In this document: positions 54,728 to 64,000 of the stretch, piece by piece | Layout of the letters: every line of letters begins with the position of its first letter | Numbering within the stretch: the stretch's first letter is position 1 | NCBI GenBank assembly: GCA_029891385.1 | Contig: CM057233.1 | Location: 10,915,460 to 10,979,459, forward strand | DNA length: 64,000 nt | Direction of reading: 5' to 3' | From: Erythroxylum novogranatense | Taxonomy: Eukaryota > Streptophyta > Magnoliopsida > Malpighiales > Erythroxylaceae | Program-made: the position numbers and the translations under genes | Notes under the pieces: model-generated | Databases searched by the model: none | The model's input: the letters and a program-made list of their open reading frames with translations, nothing else | What the model was told of the DNA's origin: nothing

Positions 54728-57240
54728 ATGGAAGGAAGTTCAAATGCTCCCGATCAACCTAGTTTAGGAAGATACAGTGATCTAGCTTGGGCTCACGCTG
54801 GTGCGGTTCCCGGTCAAAAGAATTATATCATTTGTTTGTTTTGTAACAAGCATTTGAAAGGTGGAAGAATCACCCGATTGAAAAGGCATTTAGCTGGGGT
54901 TAAAGGAGATGTGGAGGCGTGTAAAAAAGTAAGTCATGATGTGAAGTGGCAACTGAAAACATTGCTTGATGAACATCAGTTTGAGAAAGATTGAAGGGAA
55001 AAACTGAATTTTCAAATTGGTAGTGGAAGTTCGTTTTCTGGTTTCTGTGGTGATTATAGAAATGTTGAAGGTGGAAGTGGTACTGGTACTGGTACTGGTA
55101 CTGGTAGTGTTTCATCTCAGCCTCAGGATGCTGAAGAATCTAATGTGAGGAAGAGAAGAAGGCAAGTGATTAGTTTCTTTGCACCACGAACAACTCTTAG
55201 AGCCCAACTTTCAATTCACAGCGCAATGCAATCAAAAGATGCGACTCACAATGTCGATATGGCAGTAGTTAGATGGTGGTATGATACAGGTTCGTCATTC
55301 AATGCTTCTCAGTCTTATTATTATCAACCTATGATGGATGCAATAGCCTCTTATGGTCCAGGATACAAAGGGCCATCGATTGATGATTTAAGAAGTAAAC
55401 TTTTGAGTTGTGCTATTTTTGAAATTAGAACTTATTTGGCTGAAAGAAGAGTGAGTTAGGGTACTTATAGTTGTTCAATTATGTGTGATAGTTGGACAAA
55501 TAGGAGATAAGAGCCTATTATAATTTTTTTTTGTTTATTCTTCAAATGGCTCTATGTTTTTTAAATCTATTGATGCACATAGTCTTATTAGAAATGATGA
55601 GACTTTGTTTGGGATATTTAATGAATTTGTGAATAAAGTAGGGCCGGAAAACATTGTTCAATTTATTACTGACAATGATTCAACGTATAAAGCGACAGGA
55701 AAAAGATTGCAGAATACCTATAATTTATTGTTTTGGATTCCTTGTGTTGCACATTGCATTGACTTAATGCTGGAGAATATAGGAGATCCTAGATATTTTC
55801 TTGTTATTGATGAGACGCAGAAGGCTAAAAAAGTGACAAAATTCATTTATAATCGTACATAGGTTTTGAATTTGATGAGAAGGGAATTTACCAATGATAG
55901 GAATTTATGTCGCCCTGCTGTGACAAGATTTGCAACAAATTTCTTATCACTTCAGTCTTTTGTTTTGATGAAGAAGGAGTTAAGGCAAATGTTTACAAGT
56001 GATAAGTGGGTTGCATTTTAGCATGCTAGGTCTAATGCTGGAATGGAGGTTTGTAGTATTATACCGGAAGATAGAAAATTTTGATCGTAATGTCAATTTG
56101 TTATCCGAGTTTGTGAGCCTTTGGTGAGGGTGCTTCAGTTGGCTAATAGTGAAGAAAAGTCAACAATGGGTTACATTTTTTATGTTTTAGAGAGAGCCAC
56201 GGAAGCAATTAAGGTTAATATGAAAAATAGTTCTTCTTTATACACACCATTTCTCTCAATCATTAATGAGAGAAGGGAAAGACAACTTTCTTCTCTATTG
56301 TTTACATCTGGGACATTTTTTAATCCTAATGTGTATTTTAGACTGGATCTTGCAAAGCAAGCTGAAGTTAGTAGAGGAATGCTTTTCACAATTATAACAA
56401 TTGTTCCTCATGAGGCAATGCAAGATCTTTTAAACTCAGAAATACAGCTTTATAAGTTGTCTTATAGGGATTTTGGAATGTCAATTGTTATTCGACAAAG
56501 AGGAAAAATTTGTCCAAGTATTATTTATTTTATATTTCTTATTTGTTGAAAATTAATTATCACTTTATTTTGTTTACAACACTACTTTTTTTATCTTATA
56601 GCTTGTAGTTTCTTAGTGGGATCAATTCAGAAATTGTGTTCCAGAATTGAGAAGATTTGCGGTTCAAATTTTAAGCCAATGTGTGAGTGCAATTGGGTGT
56701 GAACAAAACTGGAGCACATTTGAATTTATCCACTCAAAGAAAAGGAATAGATTGGAGCATAAGAGGTTGAATGACTTAGTTTATGTTCGTTATAATTTAA
56801 AGTTTCGAGAAAGGTATGTTATTTTCATTATTATCATTATTAATTTTGAAACATTTTCTTATAATTTTTTAATAATTAAACTTAATTGTTTACTAGGAGT
56901 CTGAATAGCACAAGTAGTTCAAATGATCCAATTGTCATTGATAATATTGATGTTTTGGCGGATTGGGTTTCTGAAGAACCCAATTTGGTTGATTTAAATG
57001 ATTTGAATTTGGAAGATAATCTTGGATGGGAAAGCATTGGCATGTCATTTGGTGCATTAAGTTTGAATGATAATGATGATGAAGCTCCTCTTAATGATGA
57101 GAATTTTGTACCAAATGATCATTTGCCAATGGATCTTGATTCTAGCGAATATCCTCCCATTGTGATTGAATTTCAAGTTTTATTTTCCTCTTCTTTAATT
57201 TTTCTTGTATTTGATGTTTATGTTAAATTGTATATATGTA
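54728..57240 (+). pseudogene. hAT transposase (BED finger, DUF659-type, dimerisation), decayed
   Basis: The start at 54728 opens a BED zinc finger: CLFCNKHLKGGRITRLKRHL with a downstream Cys, residues 1-89, then a stop. A GT-rich linker (GTGTGTGTGS, 55080-55105) and a DUF659-like region follow: AVVRWWYDTGSSFNAS, CDSWTNRR (55150-55510). The catalytic-domain remnant contains FITDNDSTYKATGKRL and CVAHCIDLMLENIGD (55650-55790). The C-terminal dimerisation motif CEQNWSTFEFIHSKKRNRL lies near 56695. An acidic tail (56886-57250) ends it. Many in-frame stops show it is inactive. Possible introns at 56520-56600 and 56815-56895. Confidence 0.85.
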
Positions 57241-57783
57241 ACGAATCGTAATATTTTGTTTCGTAATTAACTTTTACTTGATTGCTTCTTCGTCATCAAC
57301 TTTTTTGTAATATTTATTATTATTTTATCGAATATTTTGAATCTTTTGATGTAATATTATTTATTAAAATGATGAAATTGTATTATTGTAATTTGTAATA
57401 TTTTAAATACTTTGTATTATTCTTAATTTAATGTGTGTATGATGATAATTGTCTTTATTTATATTAATTGTGGTTATTATTTATATGTAAAATATTTAAA
57501 ATTATTGTTATTGACTTGTTTCATATTAATTGTCATTATTATTTATTATTAAGATTTTTGAAAGTATGGTTGATGTAAATAGTAAACTAGTAAAATATAC
57601 AGTACAACAGTACAATATATCAATATGGACTATTTTGCAATTTTTAAAAATTTTAGGGACTATTTTCTAAATTTAAAAAATTATTCGAAACGGTACTTGG
57701 TACTGATCGGTACCGATACAATTTCGTTTTAAAATCCAATTCGGTACCAAACTCGATACGATATTCATAACTTTGAGTTACAC

Positions 57784-57890
57784 TGCCAGATTTTGAAGTT
57801 TTCATACATAAATGTTGACCAATATCACAGCCATCTTGATGCTTGTGCATCACATGCTACTTGTGTTGTAGATTTTTGTTAGATAAAAAA
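57784..57890 (+). pseudogene. DUO3-like right copy, end of intron and truncated exon Q4
   Basis: The intron end matches 6847-6940 inverted. The acceptor GTTGTAG is followed at 57872 by ATTTTTGTTAG, equal to the start of exon P4 (IFVR), then a stop (TAG for AGG-Q context) and loss of similarity after about 57890, where the MITE-like repeat begins. The right copy is not recognisable beyond this point. Confidence 0.75.
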
Positions 57891-58131
57891 CATGGTCATA
57901 CATTTGTCGTTAGTAGATGGTGTGATGCATATAGGAACAAAACGTAAGAAAAGAAATAAAATGACATAGCATGAGTCGTGGCTGTGACAATTTAAGTTAC
58001 AGCTGTGGCTAAACAAGTGATAAAAGCTGTTGATGAAATGGACGGTGGGATGAAATTTCGCGGCCGCCCATCACATTCATCCTTAATGGCATCTTATCAT
58101 CTACTAATGACGAATGTACAACCACGTTTTT
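57886..58131. mobile_element. MITE-like inverted-repeat element, about 246 bp
   Basis: The left end AAAAACATGGTCATACATTT and the right end (reverse-complemented) AAAAACGTGGTTGTACATTC continue together through GTAGATG for about 34 bp with a few mismatches. The interior is unrelated. No clear target duplication was found, so the superfamily is open. It interrupts or abuts truncated exon Q4. Confidence 0.65.
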
Positions 58132-58242
58132 CGCAGATGTTACTTCATATGGCAATTAATTTGCACACATGTTAGTTGATAAGGAGATTATAAAAATAGG
58201 AAAAAAAAAGCCTCATATGTGTGACATGTTAAGTCACGTACG

Positions 58243-59200
58243 TGAGCATGCTATTATCATTTAATAATAAATATTTATTAATAATTATGGTATTATTTAT
58301 TATTAAATATTTTATTTATGTTATTATTGATTATAAATTATTACTTATTTTTATTAAGTCTTATTATTAATTAATTGTTTATTATGTAATTATGTAATTA
58401 TTATTATTATTATTAACTATAAACTATTGCATGCTAACTGTGTCCTTGCATGTTATTATTATTTACTAAATATTATTCATTAATTTCTGATTAATTGTTA
58501 ATTGATTATTAATTATGATATTATTCAATTATTAATTATTTTATTTATGTTGTTATTAATTACAAATTATTACATGCTTTATTAATTCTTATTATTAATT
58601 AATTATTCATTAATTGTTAATGATTTAATTATTATTAACTTTATACTATTGCATGCACATTTGTGACTAAAATGTTATTATTATTTATTAACTATTATTA
58701 TTTAATTATTATGTTTATTATTATTAATTATTAATTATTATTATTATTGTTTAATTATTAAGTCTATGCTAAAGAGCATGTTATTATCATTTAACAATTA
58801 TTATTCATTAATTATTATTTGAATATTAATTATGGTACTATTCATTATTCAATATTATTAAATATGTTTATTTATGTTATTATTGATTATAAATTATTAC
58901 ATGTTTTATTAATTTTATTATTTATTAATTAATTATTAATTGTTTATTATGTAATTTTCAATTATTATTATTATTATTAACTATAAACTATTGCATGCAT
59001 GATTGTAACTAAACAAGTCAAAATCATGCACATTATTATTATTTACTAAATATTATTAATTAATTATTGATTAATTGTTATTTAATAATTAATTATGGTA
59101 TTATTCATTATTAAATATCATATTTATGTTATTATTAATTATAAATTATTACATGTTTTTATTAATTCTTATGATTAATTAATTAATTAATATTATTATT
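58243..59200. repeat. AT-rich degenerate repeat block
   Basis: About 1 kb of TTATTA-rich DNA in which TTATGTTATTATTGATTATA-like segments recur near 58316, 58545, 58872 and 59117, and CTATTGCATGC recurs between them. This gives four diverged units of about 230-330 bp. No gene. Confidence 0.7.
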
Positions 59201-60057
59201 AAAGGACAATTTTACCTGAATTTTCTATACGAATCCATGGAAAAACTAAAAGAGTAGTGGAAGGTGGAACTCATCAAAAGGGGATACCTTGGTGCTTAAA
59301 GCAAGTGCATCGACTATCTCAAATTGACAGACCACCTTGCTTGTCCTTTTTCATTACATTCAACCATTTAACTAACAAAGCTGGGTTATTATTTTAGATA
59401 GTACATAATTATGGGAATTTTAATCCCTTTATTACACGAATTTAATAATAAATAAAAGACATCATCATAATAAACTAGGTTGTTATTTTAGATAGTACAA
59501 AATAATACAAATTTTAATCCCTTTATTATTTGACTTAACTAAAAAATAAACGATACAATCATAATAAGATTCTATAACAATTTATAAAATAATTGTGCAT
59601 TGAGCATATGTATTAAGATTTAACTAGAGGTGCTAATGAACAATGTACATTAGCATCAGATTTTCCATTGGCCAAAACCATGATTCGATCTGAACAAAAC
59701 AATACATTTGTCTCAGTAGGGTTACTCTAAAAGACTGCTGAAAGGGGAAAGTGACAACAAACTACATGATGGGGATTTTAGTCCCCTCATCTGCAAGGAA
59801 AGAGTGACTTACCAACCAATCAAGAAGCAACAGCAAATGTAGTGGCTAGCAGAAAATGGATTGGTCATCTTTAATATCCTATACAACATCAAGGAGTTAA
59901 AGCAGGAAGTGAAGCTCCTGTCAAGGAAGAATCACATCAAACATTCTAAGACCTCTTAGTTGCTCTGGTTAGGAGTCTCTCCTTACGTGCTAAATCAGTT
60001 GGGTTAGGTTCTTTCCATAACCTCCCTGTCCTCCTTATATTTCCACTTCATCCGTTG
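59201..60057 (-). other. 3' flank of the DUO3-like gene
   Basis: Downstream of the stop codon at 60058. A segment of about 92 bp (AGATAGTACATAATTATG-type, 59385) is repeated at 59478. Should include the 3' UTR; no further gene is seen. Confidence 0.5.
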
Positions 60058-63000
60058 TCATTTTTCCCATTTTGCCTTTGTGCTTTCAGGGGCAATAGGT
60101 GCACATGAATCTAAACTTAACCAAGGGGCAGATGTACCATCCTTTCCTGGGCTTGTCGGGCTTAACCTTAGAAGGGGACTGCTCCTGCTGAGAACCGAAG
60201 TGTTGTCCTGGTGATTTATCGAACTCCTTACTCCACATTGTTGATCATCCGTTGTCAATTTTCCCATTGCAGATCTTGGAACCACCTATTAATGAGTTTC
60301 AACCGGAAGTTAAACATAAAGTACTTCTCTTAGAATCAAGAGGAATTTGAATACCTATCAGCACAAATTATAAAATCTACAAGTTTTAAACCATAAAATT
60401 TAAAGAAAATGGAGAGCAAGAATAGTCGTAATAGTAATAAAAATGAACAGCGGTGCAGGGATATTAGTCATGTTGATAACTCCATGAATTAATACAGTGA
60501 TGCAGGTAATGAATAGCAACCTCAATAGATAAGGTATTGTACTCTAAAAGCATATGCAGAGAGCAGATTGTGGATTCACCACACAGGTATTAATATTTCT
60601 ATAGTCAAGAACATTTGGCCACCGCTACATGAAATAAAATGTAAAATAGCTCGTGCAGAGTAAAAGCAACAAAGATGAAATATGCAGGTCTCTTAAAATA
60701 AAGCAGCTGAATGTTATTAAGTAGACACAACAACTGTACCTTATCTTGTATCTCAGCAGTTGGCTCACTGCCTGAACCCTCTTCACCATCTGAATCAGTC
60801 ATCTCTTCACACTCAAACTCTACATTTTCTTCAGTTTCTTCATCAGAATCACTCAACTCTTCCTGCTCCATTACAATCTCCTGATTAGATTGGTCACCTG
60901 ACTCATCCATATCACATCTATCAACATTATTACTTGGAGAATTCATTCCATCGGCATCTGGAAGAGGGTTAATCTTCTCTCTAAGGTTATTGTTGTTGCA
61001 GTCAGGATGTGGACTGTCAGTTTCAGAAGACACCATTGTATTTCCTGATATTGACGCATCTACTGTTGACCTTGGTTGACTAATTTTTCCAGAATTTCTA
61101 GTTTCCATAGCTTTGTTGTTGATTGATGCAGAACTTAGATGGATTTCCAAGTCAAGTTCACTAGATTTCTCAGTAGAGGTAGATGGTTTAGCGACAGTAG
61201 TCTGAACAGAGTCAAATTGGTTTCCATTTTGACCATGATGTAAATTAAAGCTTTGTGTCACAAAGTCGCTATTACCATCATCGGTTCTTTGCAAAAGGGG
61301 ATGGAAGTCAATGGCACATGAAGCTGAAGGGAATTCTGTTGAGCTAGGGCCCTTCCTTTGATAATCAACAACACTAGTTACTTGGTGAGAACTTCGAAAA
61401 AGCGTCAAATTCAGTTGAGGCTGATTCCCAGAAAATAAACTAAATGAACCAGAGCTACCATTGTTGCAACTCAATGAGAAATATGGCACACGCCCTTCAG
61501 CGTCCTGGAATAACAACGGATGCATATTACAATCAGCTTCATTGCCTTTTTGTTCAATAAAAACTGTATCTTGAACAGCAGATTCTTCCGCGTACGAAAT
61601 TGTTGCCTCTTCAGGGAATGAACTACCACCAGTATCTCTAACTTGATTATGTTTATTTCTATTAGTTTTAGCTGAACTAGTTGATTCAAAATTTGCAAGA
61701 TGTGAAAGCTTGGGACTAACTTCCATTCTAGCTTCACCACTGCCACTGCCACTTTTTCTTGCAGACATCTGCATGGACACCTCAGACTGGTTGGTTTTCA
61801 GAACTGACTGTGGAATCACACGAACAGATGGTGGAAGATTAACAGGGGGTAGCTCTGGTGCTAGTTTCACTAAGCATGCACCATCTCGTCTCCGAGTCCG
61901 GTAAGGCCACACATAGATTTTGGACTTCGATGCATTTAATCTTGCAGCAGAATTTCGACGGTTTTGTGTGCTATTGCAAGGAAAATGTCTAACATGGCTA
62001 ACATCAGATGTAGCAGGAGGATAGTGACAGTAGTGGGATGCATATGGAAAACCATGAATAGTATCTTTTAGGGATTGAGCTCCTCCAGGCCCATAAACCT
62101 TTGGTTGTTCCTTTATATGTGAACCCGTAGTCGGCAACATATTACTGGGAAGGCCTTTTGTCGTAATGTCTAGGCAGGGATGTTCATTGAAAAGAAGACT
62201 TGTGGCACCTGGTCTCCAATCTGCCAAAAACCCTTGATGAACATAAGCTTCATTAGCATTGCCCATACAGTCATCCTCACTATGATTTCCTTCCATTTTA
62301 CCTTCAACCTGATTTTCCTGCAGCCAATTAAGGCGTTGAACAATAAACCTTGAGTCACTCATAGAGGTCAAAACGAAAAATTTATAACCTTAAGATGCAA
62401 GCCTAGTTAATCTCATTTAAATTGATGAAATGTTTTACTATACATTTAAAACAAATTAAATCAAATAATTCATTTCCAATATGGTTAACTGATGAGTTTT
62501 CTCTTATACACATCCATGATATGATTTATTAAAATGCCCTACCCATGTGTCATTCAACAATGCAAACATATTGGATCAAAACAATGACCACATACAATGA
62601 ACTATTGTCAAGCTCAAAAAGTCGGAGGCCAACTAGATCATAGTGAAAACCCATATGCCACAGACAAGTGATTATAATGATCGATAGATGTCCAATAATC
62701 CAAAATTAATTAAAGAATTGCATCATAAAATGACCCTTAACTTTGATTATAGGTAATTAAATTCCCAGAAGATTAACAAACCTCTTTGTCTGACAACTCT
62801 TGCCAATTTGCCAAATTTGCAAGTTTGCGCTTTCTTCTGTTTGATTCATATATACGTCGTTTAGCCTTTTTATCTGCATCTACCTTGTATGACCTTTGAG
62901 TTCCAAGGGCGATCCTCCATTGGCGTGGTAACAAAGATGGATCCCGATGTGGGACGACAAATTTCCAGACTGACATCCAGTCAAGTTTGAAAAACTCAAG

Positions 63001-63162
63001 ACCCTAGAGTGATTTGGGTTAGTTAAAAGTATCAAAAAGCTACAGCAAAAGAAGTTGATCAACCATAGGCAAAAAGAAAGAGAATATGATGGACGATATT
63101 ACCTCCTGTATACGTTCTATCTCCTCCAAAGTTAGAGGAGAGGTTTTCATCCTCCTTACTGC
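60058..63162 (-). CDS. DUO3: DUO3 / GON-4-like Myb-SANT nuclear protein, C-terminal part
   Basis: Four exons read on the minus strand: 63162-63103, 63003-62782, 62317-60740, 60285-60058 (stop). All have GT-AG sites and join in phase 0, giving 695 residues without a stop. The first two exons form a Myb/SANT-like domain: RMKTSPLTLEEIERIQE, WMSVWKFVVPHRDPSLLPRQ and WRIALGTQRSYK, then a basic run KKAKRRIYESNRRKRK that may be a nuclear signal. Next comes NEAYVHQGFLADWRPG, a long Ser/Asn-rich region with VKLAPELPPVNLPPSVRVIP, and a strongly acidic stretch near residues 575-615. I recognise the order from plant DUO3 (a germline regulator in Arabidopsis, related to animal GON-4). The ORF could start upstream of 62317, but CTGCAG at 62318 fits the splice phase. 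The N-terminal exons must lie right of the window. Confidence 0.75.
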
Positions 63163-64000
63163 CTGAATGACGAGCAATACATATTCAAATCATATCAAAT
63201 TATTTGTTCTCAAGGACATATTCATCAAAATGAAAATATGCAAAATCTGAATCTAAAAATTCAAATAAATTCTCAACAATTCAATTTCCCTATCTTTATC
63301 ATCATTTCGATAGGCACATTACAAAAGGCTTTCATTCAAACACAAATGATATGCACCTCTCTTGTCACTTGACTCATTCCTAAAAACTTCCCCACAGTTT
63401 AATATTATTAAAAAAAGTTCTCATAATTTGTTAAATAGTCCACACACCCTTTCTGTTAGTTCTTCCTTTAAAACATTTGATGACGAAGTTAACAGGAGTA
63501 TATGCCATTTAACAAAGTATAAGGACTTCTTTAAAATATTTTTCAGGAATGAGTATAACCAGAAGAGGGGTGCGTGCCTTTATCCCTTAAAGAAAACAAG
63601 CAATTAAACCAAGTCTAAGGTCCTACCAAGAAGGGATATCTTTTGGCATTTTATGGTGTATTGAAAATTAGGGACAATTATAAAAGCACCATATAGTTTC
63701 CGTGTTAACAAGAATTTTTATTTTTCATGTTCATCCCAATTAAGGGAAGGTCAAAGCAAAATCTTCAAGTCCTTGACAAATATTTACCAAAATGTCAATT
63801 TACCATTTCACTTTGTACACAATATGGCTGCCTATACAGATAAGAAGTTGAAAAATAATGCAATTCCATATCCAAAACAATATGGGCATTCACTTAACAC
63901 ACTGCTCACTTTTTATTTCCTTCTCTTGAACTGCATCATTGCTATCAGTAAGTTGTCATTTTGTTATATGAACAAAATACAAAATAAAAATAAATAGCAT
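63163..64000 (-). other. Intron of the DUO3-like gene, cut by the window
   Basis: At least 838 bp upstream (minus strand) of the MKTSPLT exon. I searched by eye for the preceding IFVRQKN exon and did not find it, so this intron is long or the gene is rearranged. Confidence 0.6.

Larger units (their letters stand above)
52127..57775 (+). mobile_element. hAT DNA transposon, 5.65 kb
   Basis: Flanked by a perfect 8-bp duplication AGTTACAC (52119-52126, 57776-57783), the hAT hallmark. Terminal inverted repeats are imperfect: CATGGTGATGAATACCGT at the left and, reverse-complemented, CAAAGTTATGAATATCGT at the right. Subterminal regions carry GGTACCG-type motifs in both orientations (52180-52260, 57690-57730). 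It contains a transposase on +. The unoccupied site is preserved in the inverted left copy near 6936-6943. Confidence 0.92.

Noticed and set aside
58243..59200. Matrix-attachment or replication origin from AT content
   Set aside because: Composition alone does not support a function; only the degenerate repeat is supported.

Overview
The window is nuclear DNA of a eudicot plant. The evidence is AT-rich, intron-rich genes with GT-AG splice sites, chromodomain Ty3/Gypsy elements primed by initiator-methionine tRNA, a CACTA transposase remnant, a BED-finger hAT element and a tRNA-type SINE. The species cannot be fixed from sequence alone. No tools were run; family names rest on motifs recognised by eye.

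Two apparently intact genes sit at the edges, both cut by the window. At the left (144-3525, +) are the last eleven exons of a NIMA-related (NEK) kinase, followed by a perfect 8 x 59-bp minisatellite. At the right (63162-60058, -) are the last four exons of a nuclear Myb/SANT protein of the plant DUO3 / GON-4-like family.

Almost everything between 6.8 and 57.9 kb is an inverted pair of decayed copies of the 5' half of a DUO3-like gene, arranged head to head around 27.2-27.5 kb, with later transposons packed into them. The left copy reads on - (27200 to 6790) and the right copy on + (27465 to 57890). After subtracting insertions, matching introns have almost equal length: 95 vs 96, about 1028 vs 1056, and 780 vs 775 bp. 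Both copies stop at the same exon (IFVRQK...), just before the exon with which the visible part of the intact gene begins.

Insertions in the left copy: a CACTA element (8163-25230) that itself holds Gypsy A (8224-18944, -) and a 4.16-kb solo LTR D (20905-25061), plus a SINE (25612-25865). A CACTA-like element with CGCTA ends (5281-6776) lies just past its last exon. Insertions in the right copy: a gag-only TR-GAG element (28415-30044), Gypsy B (30568-49876), whose 5' LTR was split by Gypsy C (32049-42040), and an hAT element (52127-57775). Most insertions have clean target-site duplications, and several have an empty site in the opposite copy, so the order of events can be read.

From 57.9 to 60.0 kb there is a MITE-like inverted repeat, an AT-rich repeat block and the 3' flank of the DUO3-like gene.
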